Shown here piece after piece: positions 11,221-21,783 of a DNA stretch of 64,000 nucleotides. Both the position numbers and the translations under genes were made by a program. Origin of the DNA: Toxorhynchites rutilus septentrionalis (lineage: Eukaryota; Arthropoda; Insecta; Diptera; Culicidae); contig NC_073745.1 of the NCBI RefSeq assembly GCF_029784135.1, positions 311,502,258-311,566,257 on the forward strand, read 5' to 3'. Below the pieces are notes generated by a model. It was not told where the DNA came from. It saw only the letters and a program-made list of their open reading frames with translations, and made no database searches. How positions within the stretch are numbered: position 1 is the stretch's first letter; every line of letters starts with the position of its first letter.

Positions 11221-11380
11221 GGCGAGCTGGTGTAGTGGTTAACATCCGTACATCTCACGTACAAGTTCACGAGCTTAGTTCTCACTCCCGACATTCTTTC
11301 TCCGAAATGGAAGTAAAGTCGTGGTTGGAGTGACGAACTAGCCAAAAGGTTGAAAGTCACTATAATGCAGAAAAAATGCA
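11221..11380 (+). mobile_element. tRNA-derived SINE, A-box type GGTGTAGTGGTTAACA
   Basis: An A-box-like GCTGGTGTAGTGGTTAACA is followed by a worn B box, then a body with GACATTCTTTCTCCGAAATG and AGGTTGAAAGTCACTATAAT, and an A-run. The same family occurs inverted at 32665-32815, with matching body and order. It is a retroposon fragment, not a tRNA gene. Confidence 0.65.
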
Positions 11381-11505
11381 CATCGATAACAATCGATGGA
11401 TGTGCATTATCGATGTTTGCATGGATGTGCATTATCGACAGAAAATAGTGCTATCTACCACTTGAGAGTGTTTACAATAATAGTGACGTCAGATTTAACA
11501 ATCTC

Positions 11506-11512
11506 TATAAAA
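11506..11512 (+). promoter_or_regulatory. TATA box of thyroglobulin-type gene A
   Basis: TATAAAA lies 84 nt upstream of the start codon. About 33-40 nt downstream is a GTTACAGTTCG sequence that could act as initiator, giving a 5' untranslated leader of roughly 45 nt. Gene B has a similar GCAGTTCG sequence ahead of its start, at about 23190. Confidence 0.55.
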
Positions 11513-11589
11513 TTGCGTTGAGAGTCTTCAATTGAAAGGTTACAGTTCGCTGCAGAAATCCGAACCGCTAACATCACTCTTCGAGCAAG

Positions 11590-13373
11590 ATGAACAACAG
11601 TCCATGTGTTATATTACTGCAGATCATATCAATCTTAGTCATCAGGTGCCATAACACAGCTGGGAAGAATCCCTGCAACAGCGCGCTTGGATGTATCTCA
11701 AATTTTGAGTGCCCAATCGACGAGCATTGGGCACCTGGTGCATCTTCCGACGGGTGCTGTCCCGGTTGTGTGAAGGGATTGGGACTCGACCAAATAGGCT
11801 GCGACGGAAACAATCCCTGTGCCCCCGGACTGACGTGTGCGAAGGGGGGAATTTGTAAATTAAATATAGGTGAGTGAATCACAATAGTTTTCGCAACCAT
11901 CAAATTGTTACAATTTCCACCACAGAGGATTGCCTCTCCACGAAGCACCTGTCGTCAAAGGTATCTTGGAAGCCTGACTGTGATGCGTCGAGCGGGAAGT
12001 TCCGGTCCAAACAGTGCCGTGGCGATGCCGTTTCGGGTCGTTGTTTCTGCTACTCGGCTACCGGCAGGCGAATCTTCGGCTGGGAGTGGCGCGGCAAGGC
12101 CTCGGATATGACGTGCGCTTGCAGCCGGCTCCGTGCCGATCTCGAGGCCACAGGAAGACGTGACGTAACTCTCCACTGCACCGCAAATGGCAACTTCGAG
12201 GAGCTACAGTGTGACGATGGACTCTGTTGGTGTGTCGAACCGAAAGCTGGTAGAGCGTGGCCAAACTCTCCCGTTGTTCCGCTGTCACTGTGGAAGCATC
12301 TGCCCTGCTGTGAGTCGAGTGTTCATTGGTGTTATAGCATGTAAGATGAATTGAATGTTTCTTTGTCGTTGACAGACAATGGCACCCTACATGGAGACCA
12401 GTACCTGAGGCGTTGTGAAAGTGCATCTTACGCACAGGAGATCGTCCGGGGCAGATTTGTTCTCCAGGGACATGTGAACGTGAGCCATACCGACATCGCA
12501 TGCGACTACGATGGCAGCTACGGGAAATACGAAGTCGAGGGTGGCTTGTGAGTGTTTATACACACTATCATAAAATAATAGCACTATTAACTCAGTTGAG
12601 ACTAACAATAATTTCAGCGCATATTGCACGTGGCGTGATGGAGAACGGATATCACCGTTCCAAGTGAACGCTTTGAAACTAAAACTAATGACCTGCAGTA
12701 AGTATTCGAGATACTTAGCTCTCCACGGAATCGCCTTAAAGTATGCTTCCCACGAGGGCGCATATTGTGAACTGGGGGCAGTCGGTCGGTCATGTTTATG
12801 GGGTAATACTTTCCCCCCTACTACCACACTTCGCTTCGCAAACATAAATATTAGAGAAGCCGTCATCGGAAAACATAAAAAAGCAGCAGCGAGCGAGAGA
12901 AAATTAGTGAGAGGAAGAGAAATGTATGTTTTAGTTGGTTATTTCATCACATCTCTTCTTCTGCCGCGGTTCGATTCGTTGTTTGTTTTACTTGTGTCAT
13001 GACTTCTGAGTGTCTGCCCTGGGGCATGTTGACATGTTGAGCGGTGTGGGTGTTACATAAGCATACGTTTGTGATGATTTTTATAAAAACAAAAAAAATC
13101 CTGTTTGGCTTGAAGATGTTTCTCATATTATTGCAATATAACTTAGAAAATGAAAACCATATTTATATTTACTCCTAACGGCTAGATTGTGCCCGCGATC
13201 AAAAAACCTTCATCGGCGCCGACTTACAGTTCGTGCTCGAGTGCGAGGGAAACGGAAACTATCAGATGCTCCAGAGCCGGAATGGGAATTTATTTTGCAT
13301 TGATCGTGATGGGTTCGAGGTGGCCAACAATGTTGAAGCGGAGGAGGATTGCTCTGCGCATATGTTCGGTTGA
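11590..13373 (+). CDS. Secreted thyroglobulin type-1 repeat protein (gene A)
   Basis: Exons read as 11590-11869, 11926-12309, 12376-12547, 12618-12697 and 13186-13373, all with GT..AG junctions, giving 367 aa. Residues 1-24 look like a signal peptide. A cysteine-rich N-terminal region (GCCPGCVKGLG, CAPGLTCAKGG) is followed by a Tg1 repeat (SKQCRGD..GRCFCY..GRRIFGW), a second with the classical CWCV core (LQCDDGLCWCVEP), and two diverged repeats (CDYDG..YCTWRDGE and CEGNGNY..LFCIDRDG). An N-glycosylation sequon (YNGT) opens the third repeat. Tg1 domains often inhibit cysteine or aspartic proteases or bind extracellular partners; the target here is unknown. A TATA box lies upstream and AATAAA at 13415. 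Gene B is a tandem paralog, but its intron at the Ser-Cys-Ala junction is absent here. The fourth intron (488 nt) is the only long one. Confidence 0.85.
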
Positions 13374-13414
13374 CGACGTGGATTTGTGTGTATTATTGAA
13401 GTGTATTCTAATGA

Positions 13415-13420
13415 AATAAA
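13415..13420 (+). terminator. Polyadenylation signal of gene A
   Basis: AATAAA occurs 41 nt after the stop codon, a normal spacing for a short 3' untranslated region. Confidence 0.65.
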
Positions 13421-13642
13421 AATCTAATGGACAAAAAACCATGTCGAACTTTATCCCACCCAAATTTGTTCTTCTGAATGAAATACTTTTGTAACGATTT
13501 TTTCTAAATGTACATCTACGATTGATTTCAGACGACGTCATTCGAATTTCTATTAGTAGTTGAGTGAAGCACTTATATTATCGAATTGAATAAATTATCG
13601 AATAGAAAAAAAATATTTTTTTATTTACTCGGTAAATGAATC

Positions 13643-13699
13643 ACATATTAGGTCAATTAATTTATCTTCTCAAAAAGTAAATTAATTGACCTAATATGT
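13643..13699. repeat. Perfect 22-bp inverted repeat downstream of gene A
   Basis: Arms at 13643-13664 and 13678-13699 are exact reverse complements (ACATATTAGGTCAATTAATT plus TA) around a 13-nt loop. It lies about 220 nt past the polyadenylation signal. It may be a tiny foldback element or a DNA structure; no function is assigned. Confidence 0.8.
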
Positions 13700-14224
13700 T
13701 TCGTCTGTTTTGCTGTTATTATAAAAGATTAGGACTTACCAACAAGCGAACACACCACATTAGTTGATTCACGATAAACCTTGTTCTGTTGCACAGTTTC
13801 GGTTGAATCAGGATAGCACAGTCATGCTCGTAATACTCGAAAACGGCAGTTTTTGGACGTATCCCGGACATACATATAATCAGCCAGTATCAGTCATCTG
13901 TTATTTATCAATGGCAGAGGCTTTGTGATATGACAAAACTATGCTATCAATGCTCGCAGTACACTAAAACCCCGTATAAACATTTTATTGCGTTGATCGT
14001 TTGAATAGTTTTCGAGTATATAAATAACAGACAGACAGTTAAACTATATAGCGGAAACGCGGTTAAAATGAATAGGGTTGGTGAAATGAACCGGTGCTCA
14101 AATTCCGATAATTCAACTAAAAACCAATCGATACTTCTTGATTATCCTATTCTTAGAACATATGTTATTTAAGATACCCTGTTATGCATGAAACTGTCAA
14201 ATGAAAAAAAAAAATGGTAACGGG
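13700..14224. other. AT-rich DNA, nothing recognised
   Basis: No coding frame, RNA gene or clear repeat boundary. A few AT-rich tracts precede the right inverted arm. Confidence 0.4.
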
Positions 14225-17200
14225 TTGTGCCTAAGACACGACTGCATATTTTCGACGTAGAACTATGCAATTATATTATGCAATCCACTTGTTTGCCACT
14301 TTTTTTTAAAGTTTTAATGTCAACATTATTGTTCGAAAATATTTACATATTCAGTTCACTTCTAAATAAAATTCTAAACTAGCGATGTCCATTATTCCGC
14401 TAGCCTCATCAATGAAATCAGCATATTTAACGAAGTTACTCAATAATTCATTTCTTTTTCTATGATTGATATGTTGCAATGATGGTCTCAATAGGTCCTC
14501 GCAAGATAGTTGTTGTCATCCCCCTAATGTTTCTGTCATTTTGCGCTGCATTCTTGCCCAAACTGCCGCAACTCGATGACACTCGCTCAATTTGTGCACT
14601 AACGTCTCCTCAACTGCCTAATAATGTACACAGCTGGCTTCACTTCGAATATTATTTTAGAATACATCGAAATTCTTGTAATAGATTATGTTCTTCGTTA
14701 TAAATAAATATGATGAACGTCCTTTTACGTTTGATATGATGCCTAGGACTACCAAAATATGTGAACGGAAGAATTGTCAAACGATCATTATATTTTACAT
14801 TTCCCTCTGAAATTATCGCACATCTCATGTTTACCTAGTTCTCGAACCGCGAAAGTTTATTTACCACTAGTATCTGAAATGACGATTTTCCCAGGCTTCT
14901 CAATTTAAAAGTACGTTTTAGGAAAACATATTCCGGTCTGCACAACGACAAGTAAGTACAAAAGTACTCAACACCAAAAACACCCCCGACTTCCATGTAT
15001 TTGCAAAGCGGATTCCCCCAGGCACATTAATTTGGAAGCCCGTGTTAGGAAAACACAGCTCGGTGGGAAAAAAATATCCCCGACTTGCATGTTTCGACAA
15101 AGCGGATTCCCCCAGGCACATTGATTCTGGAGTCCGAAGTACAGCTCGGTGAGAACGAAACTACCCCCGACTTGCATGTATATTTTCAAAGCGGATTTGC
15201 ACAGGTACATCGATTTTGAAGTCTGTGTTGGGGAAACCGTAAATCTGGCCAATCAAAACTTGGCAGTTAGGGCGTTTAGATAATGCTTGACATGTTACAG
15301 TTATTCAATTGTTCATCTCATGAAAAATAACATTTTAGAAATTGTGATAGATGCGTAGAAATATTTTCTATCAATTGATGCAAACATCTTTCCGATCTGT
15401 TAAGAAATGTTCGAGTTATAAGCATTCGAAATACAGGTAGGGTTAGCCCACAAATCGGCAGAACAAATGTATGAGAAAAAAGGAAGTTCTTCCAGTTTTC
15501 ATGAATTTAAACCGTTTAGAGATTGTAATGTATAGCATATCAAACAAATCTTAGAAAATTTCCGATTCGATTGGTATGCGAATCGTCTGAATTCGTTCAC
15601 AGTGCAAAAACAGGAAGTGGGTTATATCTATGGTATAACCGCAATGGTGACGTAGGACTATCGTTGATTTAGAGATCATTTGTTTGAAGTTGAATCTGAA
15701 TTCATTCTGAATGAATGAATATTTGGGGGACTTCGAAAACGAGAGCGTTACGTTGGAGGCACAAGGTTTTATGCATCCAATATTGGATACGGAAATATCC
15801 TACTGATGGGGAAGAATAATCTTCAGAAGCTATCCTGTTAATTGCAATTGATTGAAAAATCACAAAACCAAATGTATTTGGTCACAGAGTTACATGGATA
15901 GAACACAATCAAATAAACTCTTTCACATAAATGTATTTTTAAATTCCCAGAGGAACTGGCAGATTATTTTCCGGATCTTTCTCGATGCTGAATGGCATCC
16001 AAACGGAAAGAATTCCGTGCGTGTATGTGTGTGTGTAGCGGCTGCTTCGATGGTCACCTTCTCTTCTCCTGAAGGATCGGCTTCTTTGTGCTCCCTCACA
16101 GTTTCAAACAAACTGCTTGCGTTTCAGGGCAGATCTCGATCCTTCGCCGTCCAGCACCCTCAGCAACGATGTTGTCTTGTCGATGTTCTCACGAAAAATG
16201 AATGCATCTCACCACCAGAATATCGCTTAAGTATGCTTTTTGTGCGTGATTGAATCGAGAGAAGGCGTGGTTTACGATGGCAATTTGGAAGGCAAACTAG
16301 AGGGAACTCTCTGAGCTCGGAACTTTCGGCAACTGAGCAATAATCGATTGCGGGCGCATACAATATTGGATACGGAAATATCCTACTGATGGGGAAGAAT
16401 AATCTTCAGAAGCTATTCTGTTAATTGCGATTGATTGAAAAATCACAAAACCAAATGTATTTGGTCACAGTGTTACATGGATAGAAAACGTTAAAATAAA
16501 CTCTTTCACATGAATGTAATTTCAAATTCCCAGAGGAACTGGCAGATTATTTTCAGTAACGATTAGATATTTCCACATTTTCCTCGATACTGGAAGCCCC
16601 CCAGTGGTTAATGCTAACTCGATAACCATCTGTTAATAGCACTTGATTGAAACATATTTGGTCACAGTGTTACATGGATAGAAAACATTCAAATAAACTC
16701 TTTCACATGAATGTATTTTTAAATTCCCAGAGGAACTGGCAGATTATTTTCCGGATCTTTCTCGATGCTGAATGGCATCCAAACGGAAAGAATTCCGCGC
16801 GTGTATGTGCGTTTGTGTGTGTAGCGGCTGCTTCGAGATCTTCCCGGGAACCGTTTGTGGCATCACTCTCCTCCTGATGGATTCCCTTCTGGCCTAGGTG
16901 CACAAACAGGCTCTTGGTGACACCGTCCATTCGCGCTTTCATGATAAACGAAGAGCTTCACCACAACAGCGACAACATGCTCCAATCGCTGTTCAATTAG
17001 AACTGAGTGGATTTCCGAGCGGCGCTCGCTTATATACCGATTGGTGATTTCAATAGCCTGTTTTGAAAGCAATTTTAAGACTATTGAAACAAGTTTTTGG
17101 ATCAGAAAGTAACAAGTATAGAACGCGTAGACATTTTATCTTTCGAATGAAGTGTTTATCATACCATTTCGTTCAGTTGTTTAGGAGCTATTAACGCTCA

Positions 17201-17378
17201 AAATCTCGGTCTCCGGCGTAACGCTTTCGTTTTCGAAACTTTGATTTTACACCCCGGTATAGAAATGCAAGACGTAGTCCTACGTCAAAAGGTTATTAGC
17301 GTTAACTTGATTTCATAAAAAAGTGACCTGTTTTCTGATTTGGCACCCTTCCTGAAAGACGTAGTTCTACGTCAAAAC
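14225..17378 (-). repeat. Palindrome-bounded repeat, right arm, interrupted
   Basis: Inverted copy of 10090-11115. Outer palindrome GACGTAGTTCTACGTC is at 17358-17373, inner near-palindrome GACGTAGAACTATGC at 14254-14268. It contains four sub-repeats of the GGCACATTGATT / GCGGATTCCCCCAG type (14900-15250), more than the left copy. At 15605-17290 it is interrupted by the short composite repeat; the left arm at 10160-10180 shows the uninterrupted sequence. Confidence 0.75.
15610..17285. mobile_element. Composite histone-derived repeat, copy 2 (short form)
   Basis: It has the same ends as 428-4348: ACAGGAAGTGGGTTATA at the left and a palindrome terminating in CCTACGT at the right. It is flanked by CAAAA at 15605-15609 and 17286-17290. 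The left arm at about 10165 lacks the insert, which supports a real insertion with a 5-bp duplication. It lacks the H3 sequences of copy 1 but keeps the GGAACTGGCAGATTA blocks (15953, 16533 and 16733), the TG tract and the minus-strand promoter-like segment with GCTCGCTTATATACCGATTG. No transposase is encoded, so mobilisation would be in trans. Confidence 0.7.
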
Positions 17379-17760
17379 AGAAATTTCCCTCAGGTAGCCA
17401 TTCGGATGTAGTTTTGCGTGGAGTTTCCCGTGAAATTTAAGTTATTCGACCTGATATCTTCGACAAGTTATCAGTTTGGACGACTGTTCACATATTCGAT
17501 TAGAGGTAAACAGATATTTTATTGATTTCAGCGATTAATTCGCATTCGAAATTATTTTGTTGTGTGGGGCAAAATTAGCCACCAACAGATAACGATAACT
17601 TACAATGTTATGTTATCACATGTTGCGTTGCCCATGTTGCCCTTCAAGGTGTTAATTTTGAGACTTTGACCCTGGAAAAATATGCCATCCCAAACAAAAC
17701 CAAACCTCAATATGTGAATCGTTAATTGTTTCTTACTACGTTTTTGTACGTTTGTTAGTT
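17379..17760. other. Unclassified DNA
   Basis: No gene recognised. A 75-codon minus-strand frame overlaps the following minisatellite and is not credible. Confidence 0.4.
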
Positions 17761-17764
17761 TATG

Positions 17765-18345
17765 ATAGTTGTAGACCCCTCCCTCCTCCAAAAGGGGGTG
17801 GAGGGCTGCCATATAAATAAAACACAAATCTCTGCATAACTCGAGAAATAATCAAGCATACTAAACAAAATTTGGCATGTGGAGGTTCTAGGGTGCTGCC
17901 AATGTTTTATATGGTAGTAATACAGTCCTCCCCCTCTCTAAGAAGGGGCTGCCATATAAATGAAACACAATTTTCTGTATAACTCGAAAACTAATCATGC
18001 AAATGGAGTCGAATTTGACATGTGGAGGATTTAGGGGGCAATAATTGTTTCTAGGGGGGTTTGACAATCCTTCCCCCTCTCTAAAGGGGAAGGGGGCTGA
18101 ATAAATTGAGAACTAATCAAGCGAATCAAACTTGACATATAGAGGTTTTAAGGATCGATAAACGTTTCTATGGTGGTTCGACACTCCTCCCCCTTTCTTA
18201 GGGGAAGGGGGCTGTCATACAAATAAATTACAAACTTCTGCATAACTCGAGAACTAATCGAGCAAATGAAGCCAAATTTGGGATGCAAGAGTTTTTGGGT
18301 ACGAGAAATACGACGAGTATGACACCCCTCCCTCTTCTGGAATAG
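17765..18345. repeat. Minisatellite, about four units of 120-180 bp
   Basis: Each unit contains a C-rich CTCCCCCT block, a GGGGCTGCCATATAAAT-like segment, CATAACTCGAGAACTAATC and a TTTGGCATGTGGAGGTT-like block. Units differ by substitutions and small deletions. Such minisatellites commonly sit inside non-autonomous Helitrons of mosquitoes, and a Helitron-like 3' end follows at 18921. Confidence 0.75.
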
Positions 18346-18579
18346 AGAGAATAATATTAAAATAAAAATATTACACATATTTCAATCAAACAGGACAATT
18401 GAAAATTTTCGGAAAACTCTGAAAAAAAATGGGAAATTTCGGAAAATTTTATTCCAATATGTTCTACAATTACATAGTGACAAGCGTTGTTATTCCATTT
18501 GATATTTGCGCTAACGAAAATGATCTTTGTTCGAAAGTGGAAATGGATTTCTATGGAATAAAACGCACTCCTATATCTT

Positions 18580-18921
18580 CTTCTATCTATATAAATGAAA
18601 ATGGATCGCCGAATGTGTTGATAAGAGCAAAACTAGAGGAAGGAATTGTCTGATTTAGAACTGTCTTTATTCTAGCATATTTCCTGTATCAAACATTTAT
18701 TTCATGTAACGGAAAAACATGTTACTGCCAAGTGGTTGAAAAATCTTGAGCGAAAATTGTGTCTGAAAATAATCTGATATAATAATGACGAATTTTGGTA
18801 GAAGATCAATCAATGAACAGCTCTGCGATTGGACCCATGAACGTGTGTTTAGTAAGAAAACGTGTTTGAAGGTATTGATAACAAAAAATAATTTTTGGGT
18901 CGAAGTTTGACGGGTCAGCTA
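18580..18921 (+). mobile_element. Helitron-like 3' segment ending CGGGTCAGCTAG
   Basis: The block TCTATCTATATAAATGAAAA, a GGATCGCCGAATGTGTTGAT stretch and the terminal GAAGTTTGACGGGTCAGCTA followed by G resemble insect non-autonomous Helitrons, which end in CTRR. The minisatellite upstream may be part of the same element. No Rep or helicase coding is present and the 5' end is not defined. Confidence 0.5.
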
Positions 18922-19388
18922 GTCATTTTATAAAAGGCTAACATCAAAGCCACTTGCCGAGGCTTCTTAGCCACTAGCAAAAAAACAAGTTACTATTACA
19001 CTGAACACATATTTGATTGGTAAAAAAGTTATTTTTCATTCATAAATTTATTTCAAAAGTGTGTTTATTCTGTCTGAAAATCCATCACCATTTTCAATTC
19101 CTTGAACGAGGACGAACACTACAAAGATGGCTCAAATCGGACGATCGGTTCGCAAAGGATGCCATGTTTGGCAATTTTGGTGGACAAACATTTTTGCTAA
19201 ATTGACTTTTCAGAGAAAAAAATGGATATGTTGTGTAACAAACTTTCATTTTTTAAAAATCTCATATAAAAGCAAGGATTTCTTTTTTCTCAACGCCTCA
19301 TTTTTGGCTCAACATTTCCGTCCAAAAGTGAACTTTTGGGATGCAGTTTACCTTTTTTTAATGTCACAAATATTTTTAAAAAATATTA
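18922..19388. other. Unclassified AT-rich DNA with a short repeat relic
   Basis: About 19035-19115 (TGTCTGAAAATCCATCACCA) resembles 38950-39030, so it is a relic of a dispersed element. A 106-codon frame at 19127-19447 runs into the next element and has no recognisable domain. Confidence 0.4.
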
Positions 19389-19832
19389 AGGTAAATGATT
19401 TTGGTTTGTCCAGTCGAAAATATGATCATGGTTTGTCCACTTTTTGAATGCTCTAGTTCAGCGCACCTGTTTCAAATCAGGTATTCAAATGTTTCCGAAC
19501 ATATAAATGAAATAATCTTTTTCATAATTTACAGTAGTTTTACAGTATATTTTTACAGATTCACATGTTTTAAAGGTTTAAGAAATTCACCTTCCATTGG
19601 TGTCAATGCGACCCTCATTTGAGCTAACTTTCAATCAAATCCAGATGATTATTTGGTACGTATTCAGACATTTTCTGGATTATAGCACTCACAAATATTG
19701 TAAACATAGTGTTTGCACACCATTTGTATCAGATTTATATATCTAAATCATGTAACTAATGCATCTCGATGACCTAAATTCTAATCATGCATTGTCTGAT
19801 GCGCTGATGTTGGTTTGTCCACATGGTTACTA

Positions 19833-21217
19833 TTTTGTCTCATATTCCGAACAGTCTCAAATTCCGAACACTTCATTTTTAAATGTAAATTTACTGAACT
19901 TTTATGTTATGTATAATTGAATGATGAAAACACAGACATTATTTGAGGTATAGGCGTCATTTTGACATCATTTACAGGTATCGAAACAGCCTATAACTTA
20001 TAATATTACACATTTGCAAAAAACAGTCAAACATTTGTGACAGTCAAAACCAACGATAAAATGTTTGCGTTAGCAAATTCCGTAAAAAACAAGCATCTTT
20101 CATTTTTCAGTTTTCGTAGTTGTTTCAACTATTTTGTTTCTTGTTTTCATGTGAAGTGCTAGAGAATGTATTAACCTTCAATAAATGGGTGAAAAAAATG
20201 ATATTTTATGCAGAAATCTTCATTAAAATTAATATTGAAGTAGTGTTCGGAATATGAATCAAGTTTCTACGCATGATTCAAATTCCGAACACTTCATTTT
20301 CAAATGTAAATTTATTGAACTTAAATGTTATAAATAATTGAATAATCATAACCCTGGAATTCTTTGGGTTATAGGCTTTATTTGACCATCATTTACAGGT
20401 ATCGATACAGCCTATAATGTATAATATTGGGCATTTGCAAAAAAAGTGTCAGTCAAAACCAATGATAAAATGTTTACGTTAGCAAATTCTGTAAAAAACA
20501 AGCATCGTCAATTTTTCAGTTTTTGTAGTTTTCTCAATTATTTTGTTTGTTGTTTTCATGTTAAGTGCTAGAAATGGTAAGAATCTACAATAAATGGATG
20601 AAAAAATGATATTTTATGCAGGAATCTTTATTAAAATTAGTTTTGAAATATGAATCAAGTTTCTACGCTTGATTCGAATTGCGAACACTTCATTTTTAAA
20701 TGTGAATTTACTGAACTTTAATGTTATAAATAATTTAATTTTCAAAACTCTGACTTTCTTTGGGTTATAGACTTCATTTAAACATCGTTTACAGGTATCA
20801 ATACCGATATAGCGCCCTTGGTCCCAAAACCATGTAAACTAAAAGGAACAAATACAATCAATAATTACAAAAACAAAATCCATTTTTGCGAGCATAACAT
20901 TTTTCCAAAGAAGACTAGCTAACTGACTTTAATTTGATATATCGATCATATGAATCGGTCCAGTAGTTTAAAAGTTATGATTTTTTTTTTAAATTGCATT
21001 TTCGCTGTTCGGAATTTGAGACAAAAGTGATTAAACAGATAAAAAGTTTTTCACCATGAATATGCATTTGTAATTTTTAAATTTAATTTTATTGTAGTCA
21101 AATGAAAAAGAAGGCTTCTATTATATCCAAAAATCAAATTAATTTCGTTACCATTTTGAGTAATGAGACACTGTTGAATTTGATGGCCAGCTTAAGTATT
21201 TGGAATATGAGACAAAA
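19833..21217. mobile_element. Nested element with TTTTGTCTCATATTCC ends
   Basis: Terminal inverted repeats are TTTTGTCTCATATTCC and GGAATATGAGACAAAA. The host sequence on the other side of the outer element (near 22220-22235) reads GTTACTATGGCAGCCGCTT without interruption, so this is an insertion. The flanking duplication is short or decayed (TACT on both sides). The interior is largely a tandem array. There is no coding capacity. Confidence 0.7.
19857..20800. repeat. Tandem array, about 2.3 units of roughly 400 bp
   Basis: Unit starts are marked by CAAATTCCGAACACTTCATT near 19857 and 20279, with a partial third at about 20670. Each unit contains CATTTACAGGTATCGA and AAAATGTTTGCGTTAGCAAA-like blocks. 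The units differ by point changes and short gaps. Confidence 0.75.
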
Positions 21218-21514
21218 CGATACTGTGGCAGCCGCTTGACGCGCTGCAGTTTGTTTATGTTTGTTTATGGCGTCCTTCGTGCATAGCAGAAATTTAGTTT
21301 CAAGTCACTTACTAGTTGACTCTGAAAAAGAAAAAAAACAAGCTGAAAGTGGAAAGAGGGTGAAAGACCCTAAAACGAACAAACCAAAATCATTTACCCT
21401 ATACACTCGAAAAAAAAATCAGAGGAAATTTAGAGTGAGAAATAGGAAATTTCAAGTGATTTTTGACATGCTGTAACTTCATGAAGCTACAACTTTCTGT
21501 TATTAGAATATTTT

Positions 21515-21783
21515 ACGTAAATATTTTTATCCTGGTGTGTGTAGGTGTAGTGAGCAACAATATCGGGAAACAATGAAAAATCGATTTTCTGTTTTTTTTT
21601 TCAACTAGAGACTTGGATAGCTGGAGAATCTGGTGTTGGGTTGATTGGATTTGGTATTGAGTTGGTTGGCAGAAAATTGTGTTAGGCCAGAAAATCTTTG
21701 GAAAAACAGAGAAAAATCGTTTTTTCATTTCTTCCCCATATTGTTTCCCATTACACCTACACACACTAAGATAAAAATATGTA
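21515..21783. mobile_element. Hairpin MITE with about 75-bp arms
   Basis: The left arm (about 21520-21600, ATATTTTTATCCTGGTGTGT) and right arm (about 21705-21783) are inverted and share GTGTGTAGGTGTA and GGGAAACAAT landmarks. The centre holds paired GAGTTGGTTGG-like segments. It lies between two inverted GGTAAATGA..TTGGTTTG relics at about 21385 and 21786. Confidence 0.6.

Noticed and set aside
11221..11300. Apparent tRNA promoter
   Set aside because: It is part of a dispersed SINE with another inverted copy at 32665-32815.
12058..12501. 147-codon minus-strand frame
   Set aside because: Shadow of gene A exons 2 and 3 on the opposite strand.
12664..13002. 112-codon plus-strand frame
   Set aside because: It runs from gene A exon 4 through the donor into intron 4. 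The paralog supports splicing at 12697.
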